Shown here one piece after another: positions 29,780-38,139 of a stretch of 64,000 nt of DNA. Below the pieces are notes generated by a model. The model saw only the letters and a list, made by a program, of their open reading frames with translations, ran no database searches and had not been told where the DNA came from. The position numbers and the translations under genes were made by a program. The stretch comes from an uncultured Eubacteriales bacterium (lineage in GTDB: Bacteria; Bacillota; Clostridia; Oscillospirales; Acutalibacteraceae): positions 21,906-85,905 of the forward strand of contig ONFG01000003.1 in assembly GCA_900317025.1 (NCBI GenBank), written 5' to 3'. How positions within the stretch are numbered: the stretch's first letter is position 1; every line of letters starts with the position of its first letter.

Positions 29780-31126
29780 ATGGTAAAACTACCACCGCAG
29801 GTAAAAAAGGCGCTCCGGATGCTGCGCAGGAACGGCTTTGAGGCGTACATAATCGGCGGCTGCGTGCGTGACAGGCTGCTCGGCGAGCAGCCTAAGGACT
29901 ACGATATCACCACATCTGCACATCCCGAGGAAACGGAGCGTGTGTTCGAGGGCTTCCGTGTGATAGAAACTGGTATAAAGCACGGCACCGTTACCGTACT
30001 CATAGACGAGATGCCGCTTGAGATAACGACTTACCGTATCGATTCCGATTATGTCGACAACCGCCACCCGGAAAGCGTGACGTTTACAAAAGATCTGCGC
30101 GAAGACACCGCCAGGAGGGATTTTACGATGAACGCCGTAGCAGTTGACGAAAACGGTGCGATCGTCGACTTTCACGGCGGCAGAGAGGACATTGAGCGTC
30201 GCATTATCCGCTGCGTAGGAGACCCGGACAAGCGCTTCGGCGAGGACGCTCTGCGCATACTTCGCGCCGTCAGGTTCTCGTCGGTGCTGGGCTTTGAGAT
30301 CGAGCAGCGCACGAAGGAAGCCGTCTTTTCAAATAAGGAGCTTTTGAAAAACATCAGCAGTGAGCGCATTGCCTCGGAGCTTTTAAAGCTGGTGTGCGGC
30401 AAAAACGCCCGCAGCGTCATAGTTGAGTACATAGACGTGCTCTCCGTCGTGATACCGGAGCTTGCTGCGATGAAGGGCTTCGATCAGCACAATTTTCACC
30501 ACATATACGACGTGCTCGAGCACACGGCGGCAGCCGTCGAAAACACCCCCGCCGACAGCCCAGTGCTGCGCCTTGCGGCCCTCTTTCACGACGTAGGCAA
30601 GCCGCTGTGCTTCTCGATGAAGGACGGCGTAGGCCATTTTTACGGCCACGCATCGGTCGGCGCGGATATGACCAACGCGATACTTTCGCGCCTTAAGCTC
30701 GACAACGCCACCAGAGAGACGGTCGTCAAGCTCATAAAGCTCCACGACGTTCAGATCGAAGAGACAGAAACGGCAGTCAAGCGCTGTATGAACCGCCACA
30801 CGCCGGAAATATTCTTTCTTCTTTTGCAGCTCAAAAAAGCCGATACGCTTGCTCTCGCGCCCAAGTGGGCAGTGCGCTGCGAGTACCTCGACAGGCTCAA
30901 AAAAACGGCCGAGGATATCCTCAGCCGGAAGGAATGCTTTTCGATGAAGCAGCTCGCAGTAAACGGGCGCGACCTCATCACCATCGGCTATGCGCCGGGA
31001 AAAGAGCTGGGGCTTTGCCTTTCGGATATGCTCGAGCGCGTCATCTCGGGAGAGCTTGCAAACGAGCGGGATTCGCTCATAGGATTCGCACTATCCCGCC
31101 TATGTCAAGAAGCGGGGCGTCGGTAA
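29780..31126 (+). CDS. cca: CCA tRNA nucleotidyltransferase with HD domain
   Basis: Adds or repairs the 3' CCA of tRNAs. The 448-residue protein has the class II nucleotidyltransferase motif GGCVRDRLLG with the metal pair DYD (PKDYDITT), then RRDFTMNA and the RFGEDALRILRAVRF segment. An HD domain follows (LFHDVGKP). The ATG at 29780 is preferred; GGAAGG lies 10 nt upstream, and the frame is open further upstream without a site. The 3' end overlaps the convergent neighbour by 50 nt. The tRNA-Pro in this window encodes its own CCA, so repair may be the main role. Confidence 0.93.
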   Translation: MVKLPPQVKKALRMLRRNGFEAYIIGGCVRDRLLGEQPKDYDITTSAHPEETERVFEGFRVIETGIKHGTVTVLIDEMPLEITTYRIDSDYVDNRHPESVTFTKDLREDTARRDFTMNAVAVDENGAIVDFHGGREDIERRIIRCVGDPDKRFGEDALRILRAVRFSSVLGFEIEQRTKEAVFSNKELLKNISSERIASELLKLVCGKNARSVIVEYIDVLSVVIPELAAMKGFDQHNFHHIYDVLEHTAAAVENTPADSPVLRLAALFHDVGKPLCFSMKDGVGHFYGHASVGADMTNAILSRLKLDNATRETVVKLIKLHDVQIEETETAVKRCMNRHTPEIFFLLLQLKKADTLALAPKWAVRCEYLDRLKKTAEDILSRKECFSMKQLAVNGRDLITIGYAPGKELGLCLSDMLERVISGELANERDSLIGFALSRLCQEAGRR

Positions 31127-31793
31127 GGCTCAGTGTCTTTACTCCGTGAGCAGCGCAGAAGCTTTCTATGCGTATGTAGTCGGGGTGGCGGGTGACGTCG
31201 CCGGTGAAGGCAAGCATCCCCTCGTCAGCAAGAAATGACGCGCCGCCGATGAAGCCGCCGTAGCTTTTGCAAAGCCCGATATGCCCGGGGGAGATTGTCA
31301 GCACGTCGATACCGCAAGCCGCTGTCGCCTTTGCGACGCCGCTGTCGCTCGTGATAACGGCACTGCCGGAGACAACGGCGGTCGAACAGCCCGCGTATCC
31401 CTGCTTTACATTTATAAACTCATAGCCGAGCGCTTTCAAGCGTTCGGTCATTTTTTTGTCAAGATAACGGAGATTCCCGATAACGTGCCGCCCGACGACC
31501 GCCGCGTTGAGCTTCACGCAGTACGGGTAAGAAAAATCGTAGATCTCGTCCTCGGTAAGGGTCACGCAGGACGCGCTCTGCGGAAGCTCGTCCAACACAA
31601 TCTTGTTGAACGGTTCGTTATTCTTTAGCAGAAATATATCACCCTCGGGGGTCGCCTTTATCTGCATATCGGCATGAGCCGCCTCGGGTTTTTCGCTAAG
31701 CCCCTTGTACGGCGGCGTCCCGATCGTTTTAAACCCGAGAGAACGCACGGCTTTTACGATATCCGGGCGGATATACGACATTGCTGCAAGCAC
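31077..31793 (-). CDS. DUF6873-like protein of predicted GME fold
   Basis: The 238-residue protein resembles a clostridial family recalled as DUF6873 (guanidino-modifying-enzyme-like fold). Supporting segments are KQGYAGCSTAVVSGSAVITS, DSGVAKA and GHIGLC...GFIGGASFL. Cys and His residues in these blocks could be catalytic. Start GTG at 31793 has GGAG 8 nt upstream. It begins 4 nt after the stop of the ABC permease gene on the same strand. Its last 50 nt overlap cca on the other strand. Reaction unknown. Confidence 0.65.
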   Translation of the reverse strand: MLAAMSYIRPDIVKAVRSLGFKTIGTPPYKGLSEKPEAAHADMQIKATPEGDIFLLKNNEPFNKIVLDELPQSASCVTLTEDEIYDFSYPYCVKLNAAVVGRHVIGNLRYLDKKMTERLKALGYEFINVKQGYAGCSTAVVSGSAVITSDSGVAKATAACGIDVLTISPGHIGLCKSYGGFIGGASFLADEGMLAFTGDVTRHPDYIRIESFCAAHGVKTLSLTDAPLLDIGGIVRIL

Positions 31794-31797
31794 TTTC

Positions 31798-32940
31798 TCA
31801 TCTCCTCAGCGCCTCGACGGGACGAAACCGCGAGGCTTTGTACGCGGGGAATATGCCAAAAAGCATTCCGAGCAGCACCGCCGTCACGACCGCTGTCACC
31901 ATAGACGCAAGCGAGATCGTGATCTCGGCCGAAAAAACTGTGGAAGCCGCGAACGCCGCAGCGCAGGCAAAGAGTATGCCCGCGGACGTCCCCGCAAATG
32001 CTATTATAACCGATTCCGCGAGAAAATCAAGCATAATATCGCCGCTCGACGCGCCGATCGACTTTTTTATACCTATCTCTTTAGTGCGCTCGTTTACCGA
32101 GATCAGCATGATGTTCATGATGCTGATCCCCGAGACGAGCAGCGAGATCGCCCCGATGACCGTAAGGACCGTCCTCACAAGCCCGAGCATTCCTTCAAGC
32201 ACACCCTTCTGGCTTGCAAGGTCGGCGACCGTGACCGCAGGCAGCGCGTGCTTTACGCCCTCGGCTATCCGTTCGGAGGCGACCGCGCCGTCCGTTTTGA
32301 GAAAGACCTGGTTAAAGTCTGAGCCCGCCGACACCGACGAGTACGGCACGTAGAGAAAGGCCGGGAAGTAGCTGCCCATAAGCGACTGCATTATCCCTTT
32401 ACCCGTTTTGACGATCCCGACCACCTCAAAGCTCTGCACCGTCTGGTCGCACAAAAGCTCGAGCGTGCGCCCGACGGCATTCTCGCTGCCGAAAAGCTCG
32501 CCCGCAAGAGACTGGTCGATCATGCAAACGCGCGCATTGCCGCGAATGTCGCCCTTATCTATAAACCTGCCGCAGAGCAGCTCAAACGATACGACGTCCT
32601 CGGCTTTTTCGTCTATACCCCATACCATGGCGTTGGTAAGATCGCCGCCGATACACACCTTCGACGCGTTCACCGTAACGGGCGCCGCCTTTTCTACGCC
32701 CGTGATATTCTCCATGCTCTCGACATCGCTGTCGGTAATCGCTCTGGTGTCGGCGCTAACGATCAGCCCGTTCATGCCGAGGCTGTCCAGCTCTGACCAC
32801 ACCGCCTGCACGCCGAAGCTGCTCACAGCGTTTATCAAAAGCACCGACGTCACCGCGACCGAGATGCTAAGAACAGTGAGAAAGAAACGCAGCCTGTTTT
32901 CAAGCAGGCACTTGACCGTAAAGCTCAGCTTACTGCGCAT
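31798..32940 (-). CDS. MacB/FtsX-type ABC transporter permease
   Basis: The 380-residue membrane protein has one N-terminal helix (RLRFFLTVLSISVAVTSVLL) and a large extracytoplasmic MacB-like domain. Three C-terminal helices carry the FtsX signature (MNIMLISVNERTKEIGIKK) and end FGIFPAYKASRFRPVEALRR. It would form the membrane part of a tripartite export or stress-signal pump. The ATG overlaps the end of the upstream adaptor gene by 11 nt. No ATP-binding protein gene is adjacent on either side, which is unusual for this family. Confidence 0.9.
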   Translation of the reverse strand: MRSKLSFTVKCLLENRLRFFLTVLSISVAVTSVLLINAVSSFGVQAVWSELDSLGMNGLIVSADTRAITDSDVESMENITGVEKAAPVTVNASKVCIGGDLTNAMVWGIDEKAEDVVSFELLCGRFIDKGDIRGNARVCMIDQSLAGELFGSENAVGRTLELLCDQTVQSFEVVGIVKTGKGIMQSLMGSYFPAFLYVPYSSVSAGSDFNQVFLKTDGAVASERIAEGVKHALPAVTVADLASQKGVLEGMLGLVRTVLTVIGAISLLVSGISIMNIMLISVNERTKEIGIKKSIGASSGDIMLDFLAESVIIAFAGTSAGILFACAAAFAASTVFSAEITISLASMVTAVVTAVLLGMLFGIFPAYKASRFRPVEALRR

Positions 32941-33892
32941 AGACCGTCACCTCGCTGACCACGGTTTTCTTCGGCTCTCTGACCTTAGCCGCGTCGTAAA
33001 CGACGATGTCGCCGCTTTTTAAGCCGCTTCTGATCTCCACTCCGTTTGAATACTCCCTGCCGGGCGTGATGATCCGCTTTTCAACGCAGGAGGCCGACGA
33101 CGCATAAACAAACGCCCTGCCGCCCTCGTCGTACATTACCGCGGAATACGGCGCGAGCAGCACTCCGCTATTAATGTCGGTAACGATCGAGCAGTCGGCT
33201 GTATAGCCGGGCTTCAGGTCTTCGCTGTTGCCGTCGACGGCGACCGTTACCTTGACCGCCGTTACCTTTCCAGACTGGGAGGACGTTTTCGACGCGGAGT
33301 CGCCTACGTTTGAGACGATCCCGGAAAGCATTCCCGGCAGCGCCTTGCAGTCGATGCGAACGTCCTGCCCGATCCCGACCTTTGAGATGTCTTTTTCCGA
33401 GACGTCGAGCTTTACCTGAAAGCTCTCCTGCCCCGAGACCTTGAAAAGCGACTGCCCCTTCATGTAAAGCCCGCCCGGCTCAAGGTCAAGCCCGCTTATA
33501 ACTCCGTCCTTAGGCGCAGTATACGCTTCAACGCTGCCGCCCTCGAGCAGAGAGGCAACGTTATCCGAACTGCCCGAGACAAGGCTCGAGAGCAGGTCGC
33601 CCCCTGAGAGGTCGGCGCTCGTCTCGCAGCCGGTCAGAATGACGTCGCCCGCCTTTACGCTGTCTCCGTTTTTAAAAAAGAGCGCCTGAACCACGCCGCT
33701 GCCCTTGGCATTCTGTGCAGCGCTGTCGGCATACTCCACGGCGCCGGTATAGTTTATGCGTTCGACCGCCGTCCTCTCGGAGATGCGAACGCCCTTTGTG
33801 TAGTCGGTGCTCTCGACGCGCGTGTAGCCCACGGCAAATACGATAAGTATAAGCGTTACCGATATCAGTACCATAGCAATTATCTTTTTCAT
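32930..33892 (-). CDS. HlyD/MacA-type membrane-fusion adaptor
   Basis: Periplasmic-adaptor-like protein of an ABC export system. The 320-residue protein has an N-terminal membrane anchor (MKKIIAMVLISVTLILIVFA). A biotinyl-lipoyl-like half (GSGVVQALFFKNGDSVKAGD) pairs with its second half (APKDGVISGLDLEPGGLYMK). A beta-barrel and a C-terminal membrane-proximal domain follow. In MacA the lipoyl halves flank a coiled coil; here the insert is short and Ser/Gly-rich, as in many Gram-positive members. The ATG has GGGGGAG upstream. Coupled to the permease gene by an 11 nt overlap. Confidence 0.88.
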   Translation of the reverse strand: MKKIIAMVLISVTLILIVFAVGYTRVESTDYTKGVRISERTAVERINYTGAVEYADSAAQNAKGSGVVQALFFKNGDSVKAGDVILTGCETSADLSGGDLLSSLVSGSSDNVASLLEGGSVEAYTAPKDGVISGLDLEPGGLYMKGQSLFKVSGQESFQVKLDVSEKDISKVGIGQDVRIDCKALPGMLSGIVSNVGDSASKTSSQSGKVTAVKVTVAVDGNSEDLKPGYTADCSIVTDINSGVLLAPYSAVMYDEGGRAFVYASSASCVEKRIITPGREYSNGVEIRSGLKSGDIVVYDAAKVREPKKTVVSEVTVYAQ

Positions 33893-34024
33893 TTGCAGAT
33901 CTCCCCCGTGAAGCTATTATTCCAAAATAAAGCAGAAATATTTATGCGTATGTATCGGATCGTGGAGCAAACACATCGACATTAAAAAATATAAAAATTT
34001 TTATTGAAAATCTTGTAATAAATG

Positions 34025-34053
34025 TTGAAAATTTGACTAATTTATACTATAAT
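34025..34053 (+). promoter_or_regulatory. Sigma-A promoter for sodium-pump genes
   Basis: TTGAAA (34025-34030), 17 nt, TATAAT (34048-34053). A small GGCAGA/TCTGCC hairpin (34070-34088) follows in the leader. Confidence 0.8.
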
Positions 34054-34122
34054 AATATCTGTATGAATTGGCAGAGTCGCTTTCTGCCTAAAAAATCTAT
34101 TAAGAGCAGGGAGTGAGTGTCA

Positions 34123-34515
34123 ATGTTGGGTAATTTAAAGCTCGGTCTGATAATTCTTCTGACTGGCATAGTTGTAGTGTTCTCCGTTCTTGTACTGCTT
34201 ATTCTTATCATCAAGCTGTACAGTACGATCGTGAGCAACGCTCAGAACAGCATTGAATCAAAAAAAGTTGAAAAAGCAAAGATCGAGTCTAAGCCGGAGG
34301 AAAAGGCGCACGCCGTTGAGACAGCAAAGGAAAAGTCAGACGACGGTACGATCCCCGGCGAGGTCATCGCGGCTATCGCGGCGGCGGTCGAGGTCATTTT
34401 CGGCGAGGGCGGCGCTGTGGTAACGTCCGTCAAGAGAGCCAGACCGCAGAAAACGTCAGGCAGGTGCAGCGCATGGAAGGCTGCCGGCATGGCGGAAAAT
34501 ACCCGTGCTTTCTGA
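34123..34515 (+). CDS. oadG: OadG-family sodium pump decarboxylase gamma subunit
   Basis: Small membrane anchor subunit of biotin-dependent sodium-pumping decarboxylases. The 130-residue protein has one N-terminal helix (LGLIILLTGIVVVFSVLVLL), a charged Lys/Glu linker and the C-terminal part IPGEVIAAIAAAVEVIFGE typical of OadG. The ATG at 34123 has GGGAG about 9 nt upstream; a GTG at 34117 is too close to the site. It lies 23 nt before the beta subunit. Confidence 0.85.
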   Translation: MLGNLKLGLIILLTGIVVVFSVLVLLILIIKLYSTIVSNAQNSIESKKVEKAKIESKPEEKAHAVETAKEKSDDGTIPGEVIAAIAAAVEVIFGEGGAVVTSVKRARPQKTSGRCSAWKAAGMAENTRAF

Positions 34516-34538
34516 TTGAATACTAGGTGGTGTGAAAT

Positions 34539-35783
34539 ATGGATTTTTTAACGCAGTTCTGGGAGTCGATACTCGGTATCTTCGCCAACTCGGGCTTCGC
34601 AAGCCTGCCTTGGGAAAACTATATAATGATACTGGTATCGTTCGTTCTTATTTATCTTGCAGTCAAGAAGCAGTATGAGCCGCTCGTGCTTCTGCCGATC
34701 GCGGTTGGAATGCTTCTCGTAAACCTCTACCCTGCCATCGCAATGGGCGGTCAGACACAGTATATCCCCGTCGCGGAGTATCTTAAAGATCACCCCAATG
34801 ATACGGTGACATACGCCAGAGTCATGATCGACGGCGTCGAGTGCTTCGCAAAGCCGGAGCAGATCGGAGGTCTGCTCTACTACCTCTATCAGGGCGTAAA
34901 GCACGGCATTTACCCGCCGCTCATCTTCCTCGGCATCGGCGCTATGACAGACTTCGGCCCGCTTATAGCAAACCCGAAGAGCTTTATTCTCGGCGCAGCC
35001 GCTCAGATCGGCATTTTTATCACCTTCATCGGCGCTATACTTCTCGGCTTCGCTCCTAACGAGGCGGGCGCTATCGGCATCATCGGCGGAGCAGACGGTC
35101 CGACGGCTATCTACGTAACGTCTATCCTCGCCTCCGGACTTTTAGGTCCGATTGCTGTTGCAGCATACTCCTATATGGCACTCGTGCCGATTATCCAGCC
35201 CCCGATCATGAAGCTTCTCACAACGAAGGAAGAGCGAGCTATCAAAATGGTACAGCTTCGCCCCGTTTCAAAGCTTGAGAAAATCCTCTTCCCGATCATC
35301 GTTACGGTAGTTGTATCGCTGCTTCTTCCCGACGCGGCAACGCTTATCGGAATGCTGATGTTCGGCAACCTGATGAGAGAAAGCGGCGTAGTTGAGCGTA
35401 TCTCCAAGACAGCTCAGAACGAGCTTATGAACATCATCACTATATTCCTCGGTCTTTCCGTCGGCTCGACGGCTACCGGCAAGGTCTTCCTCTCGCCTAA
35501 GACGATCGGCATCATCGCGCTCGGTCTTTTCGCGTTCATGATGGGTACAGCATTCGGCGTTATCTTCGGCAAGATCATGTGCAAGGCGACGGGCGGCAAG
35601 GTAAATCCGCTCATTGGCTCTGCAGGCGTATCGGCAGTACCGATGGCTGCAAGAGTTTCACAGAAGGTCGGTCAAGAGGAGAACCCCTCGAACTTCCTGC
35701 TCATGCACGCAATGGGTCCGAACGTAGCCGGCGTAGTTGGTTCAGCAGTAGCGGCAGGCGTGCTTATCAGTATCCTCAAGTGA
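34539..35783 (+). CDS. oadB: Sodium-pumping decarboxylase beta subunit
   Basis: Membrane subunit that carries Na+ and completes decarboxylation of carboxybiotin. The 414-residue protein has about nine or more helices. Family-defining segments are GAIGIIGGADGPTAIYV with the conserved Asp, MKLLTTKEERAI and GLSVGSTATGKVFL. The complex could use oxaloacetate, methylmalonyl-CoA or glutaconyl-CoA; the alpha (carboxyltransferase) and biotin subunits that would decide are not in the window. The ATG has GGTGGTG upstream. A terminator follows directly. Confidence 0.93.
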   Translation: MDFLTQFWESILGIFANSGFASLPWENYIMILVSFVLIYLAVKKQYEPLVLLPIAVGMLLVNLYPAIAMGGQTQYIPVAEYLKDHPNDTVTYARVMIDGVECFAKPEQIGGLLYYLYQGVKHGIYPPLIFLGIGAMTDFGPLIANPKSFILGAAAQIGIFITFIGAILLGFAPNEAGAIGIIGGADGPTAIYVTSILASGLLGPIAVAAYSYMALVPIIQPPIMKLLTTKEERAIKMVQLRPVSKLEKILFPIIVTVVVSLLLPDAATLIGMLMFGNLMRESGVVERISKTAQNELMNIITIFLGLSVGSTATGKVFLSPKTIGIIALGLFAFMMGTAFGVIFGKIMCKATGGKVNPLIGSAGVSAVPMAARVSQKVGQEENPSNFLLMHAMGPNVAGVVGSAVAAGVLISILK

Positions 35784-35802
35784 TAAATAACAGAAGTGTT
35801 TT

Positions 35803-35830
35803 GGAGCTGTCGTTTTCGGCAGCTCCTTTT
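35803..35830 (+). terminator. Terminator after oadB
   Basis: GGAGCTGTCG (35803-35812) pairs with CGGCAGCTCC (35817-35826) around a TTTT loop and is followed by TTTT. Confidence 0.85.
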
Positions 35831-35881
35831 CGGTGCTTTCCGACACGAAAATCAATTCTAAGAAATCGATGCATCCGGCAG

Positions 35882-35922
35882 CAAGCCTTTTTTCAAAAAG
35901 GCTTGGCGAAAAACTTTTAATA
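35882..35922 (+). repeat. T/A-rich hairpin repeat (family C), copy 2
   Basis: AAGCCTTTTTT and AAAAAGGCTT form a near-perfect hairpin followed by GGCGAAAAACTTTTAA. The plan matches 25571-25615. Confidence 0.65.
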
Positions 35923-35956
35923 CTCTTGGAAAGAAAGCTGATTTCCGTGGCTTGCC

Positions 35957-36044
35957 TGCATAAGTGTATATATTTAGTGGGCAGCCCTCGGTGCGGAGAC
36001 CACCTAAGCCTTACTAAAAAGTAAAATCGAAACTGTGAGCGGCG
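35957..36044 (+). repeat. Dispersed repeat family B, copy 2
   Basis: Blocks in order: CATAAGTGTA, TTTAGTGGGCAGC, CTCGGTGCGGAGAC, CTAAGCCTTAC, AAAAAGTAAAATCGAAACTG, TGAGCGGCG. They closely match 38140-38230. Confidence 0.8.
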
Positions 36045-36138
36045 CCCAAAACGTCCCAAGAAGTCCAGACGAAGGCGCAGGCTGATTGGCTGGCGTTTGA
36101 AGTGCCCTCCGGGGTGCGACACGCCGCCTGCCGGGTGC

Positions 36139-36167
36139 TTGCAATTTATGTGTTCTTGTGTTATAAT
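36139..36167 (+). promoter_or_regulatory. Sigma-A promoter for tsaE-tsaB-rpiB
   Basis: TTGCAA (36139-36144), 17 nt, TATAAT (36162-36167). Confidence 0.8.
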
Positions 36168-36199
36168 CTCAAAGGAATCAAGTAAAAAGGGAGTTTTGT

Positions 36200-36622
36200 A
36201 TGACTGTTATCAATGCGGAAGGTCTGAAAGGTACAGAGGAAGTCGGCAGACGTATCGCCGGGGCGCTTGAAGGTACGGAGGTCATCGCATTTTTCGGCGG
36301 GCTTGGCATGGGAAAAACGACGCTTACACGCTCTATCGCCGAGGCGCTCGGCTGCGAGGACGACGTATCAAGCCCTACTTTTGCGATCGTCAACGAGTAC
36401 AAGGCGAGGTTCAATATCTACCACTTCGATATGTACAGGATAACGAGCTGGGACGACCTGTATTCGACGGGCTTTTTTGATTATCTCGATACGGGTGTGC
36501 TTATCATCGAGTGGAGCGAAAACATCGAAAATGCTCTTCCCGACTCCGCCGTAAGGATCACGATAAAACCCGGAAAAACCGAAGACGACAGAATTTTTGA
36601 GATCGAGGGTCTTGATATATGA
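36200..36622 (+). CDS. tsaE: tRNA t6A modification ATPase TsaE
   Basis: ATPase of the complex that makes N6-threonylcarbamoyladenosine on ANN-decoding tRNAs. The 140-residue protein has Walker A GGLGMGKTTL (near 35), the segment SSPTFAIVNEY and the DMYRI motif, all typical of TsaE/YjeE. It follows AAGGGAG. It overlaps tsaB by ATGA. tsaD and tsaC are not in the window. Confidence 0.95.
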   Translation: MTVINAEGLKGTEEVGRRIAGALEGTEVIAFFGGLGMGKTTLTRSIAEALGCEDDVSSPTFAIVNEYKARFNIYHFDMYRITSWDDLYSTGFFDYLDTGVLIIEWSENIENALPDSAVRITIKPGKTEDDRIFEIEGLDI

Positions 36623-37329
36623 GGATATTTGCAGTTGACACCTCTGCGAAGTCGGCGTCCGCCGCAGTGACGGAGAACGGCGAGATCAAAGGGGAATTCT
36701 TTATTAATACTATGCTGACGCACAGCGAAACGCTAATGCCGATGACGGACGCACTGCTCAAAAGCACGCGCCTTTCGCTCTCCGACATCGACTGCCTCGC
36801 CGTCAACACCGGCCCCGGCTCGTTCACCGGGCTGAGAATCGGCATCGCGGCGATAAAGGGAATGGCGTTTGCCGTAAAAAAGCCATGTATCGCCGTTTCG
36901 ACGCTTGAGTCGATGGCTTATAATCTCAGCGAACCCGACACGGTGCTGTGCGCCGTTATGGACGCGCGCTGCAATCAGGTCTACAATGCGCTGTTTGACG
37001 TATCATCAGATATCCCGCAGCGCCTGTGCGATGACAGAGCGCTCACGATAGACGAGCTTTCTAAGGAGCTTGAAGCACTCGGAAAAAAGGTAGTTCTCGT
37101 CGGCGACGGCGCGAAGCTCTGCTTCTCGAGGATGAGCGGCATCGAATGCGATCTCCATATTGCCGCCGAAAACGTGCGCTACCAGCGAGCTTCATCTACG
37201 GCGCTTGCCGCGGAAAGGCTCTTTGAAGAGGTCAAAACCGTCGGCGCGGATACGCTCATGCCGCAGTATCTCAGACTTCCGCAGGCTCAGCGTGAACTTA
37301 TGGCAAAGCAGAAGCTTTCAAACAAGTAA
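36619..37329 (+). CDS. tsaB: tRNA t6A modification protein TsaB
   Basis: Non-catalytic ASKHA-fold partner of TsaD in t6A synthesis. The 236-residue protein starts RIFAVDTSAKSASAAV and has the conserved NTGPGSFTGLRIG motif and MDARCNQVYNALFD. The start overlaps the tsaE stop, so translation is coupled. The rimI gene often found next is replaced by rpiB here. Confidence 0.95.
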   Translation: MRIFAVDTSAKSASAAVTENGEIKGEFFINTMLTHSETLMPMTDALLKSTRLSLSDIDCLAVNTGPGSFTGLRIGIAAIKGMAFAVKKPCIAVSTLESMAYNLSEPDTVLCAVMDARCNQVYNALFDVSSDIPQRLCDDRALTIDELSKELEALGKKVVLVGDGAKLCFSRMSGIECDLHIAAENVRYQRASSTALAAERLFEEVKTVGADTLMPQYLRLPQAQRELMAKQKLSNK

Positions 37330-37363
37330 ATCAATATATATCACATTTTAGGAGGATCATATT

Positions 37364-37813
37364 ATGAAAATAGCAATTGGAGCAGACCACGGCGGATTTT
37401 GCTTAAAGGAAGCCATCAACAAGTACCTTGACGAGAAGGGCATCGAGTACACCGATTTCGGCTGCTACTCCGAGGATTCGGTCGACTACGCACTCTATGC
37501 AAAAAAGGTCGCAGAAGGCGTTGCAAGCGGCGAATTTGACAAGGGTATCCTCTGCTGCGGAACGGGCATCGGAATTTCGATCGCCGCAAACAAAGTAAAG
37601 GGCATCAGGGCAGCCGTTGTTACGAACGAATTCTGCGCAGAGATGACGCGCCGCCACAACGACGCAAACATTCTCGCCATGGGCGGCAGAGTTATCACGC
37701 CGGAACAGGCTGTGAAGTTTACCGATATTTTCCTCAACACCGAGTTTGAGGGCGGCCGCCACGAGCGCCGCATAGCTCAGATCGCCGCTATCGAAAATGG
37801 CGAAGAACTGTAA
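37364..37813 (+). CDS. rpiB: Ribose-5-phosphate isomerase B
   Basis: Interconverts ribose 5-phosphate and ribulose 5-phosphate in the pentose phosphate pathway. The 149-residue protein begins IAIGADHGGFCLKEAI and contains the catalytic-cysteine loop CCGTGIGISIAANK (Cys near 65) and RRHNDANILAMGGR. Length is typical. The ATG has AGGAGG upstream. It lies 34 nt after tsaB and is followed at 4 nt by a multi-hairpin element and then a terminator. Confidence 0.96.
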   Translation: MKIAIGADHGGFCLKEAINKYLDEKGIEYTDFGCYSEDSVDYALYAKKVAEGVASGEFDKGILCCGTGIGISIAANKVKGIRAAVVTNEFCAEMTRRHNDANILAMGGRVITPEQAVKFTDIFLNTEFEGGRHERRIAQIAAIENGEEL

Positions 37814-37817
37814 AAAT

Positions 37818-37944
37818 TAATACTAATTTCAAATTAAATGCTTTAATTTGAAATGCGCGTGCTGCGCACGCTGATGCCGCGTAAAGCGCGTCATCACGTC
37901 TCATATAAATGCAATTAAAAAGCTTTTTAATTGCGTTTAGTATA
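37818..37944 (+). repeat. Multi-hairpin dispersed element, copy 2
   Basis: 127 bp element with four inverted repeats: TTTCAAATTAAA/TTTAATTTGAAA (37827-37853, perfect), GCGTGC/GCACGC (37857-37872 region, perfect), GATG-x-CGCG (37873-37895, one mismatch) and a perfect 24 bp palindrome at 37911-37934. Ends carry TACTAA and TTAGTA. Copy 1 is at 1299-1424. Confidence 0.88.
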
Positions 37945-37953
37945 AAACCTTTC

Positions 37954-37985
37954 CCCCGTCGAAGTCAAAATTCGGCGGGGTTTTT
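37954..37985 (+). terminator. Terminator after rpiB
   Basis: CCCCGTCGAA (37954-37963) pairs with TTCGGCGGGG (37971-37980), followed by TTTTT. Confidence 0.9.
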
Positions 37986-38139
37986 CAGTACGCACACCGT
38001 CCGATCCGTCATTCGGAACATAATATACCTGCGCCCCACCAATAAACTGAACGATCAACAAAGCAGGCGTGCCGACCCGCGCAGGACGGAGGTTGTGGCA
38101 AAGAAAACCCATTAACGCGAACTGTCAGCGGCGACACGC

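Larger units (their letters stand above)
35784..36199 (+). other. Repeat-bearing gap between oadB and tsaE
   Basis: Contains the oadB terminator, a family C hairpin, a family B repeat and the tsaE promoter. Sequence from 36045 to 36135 is GC-rich and not assigned. Confidence 0.6.
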
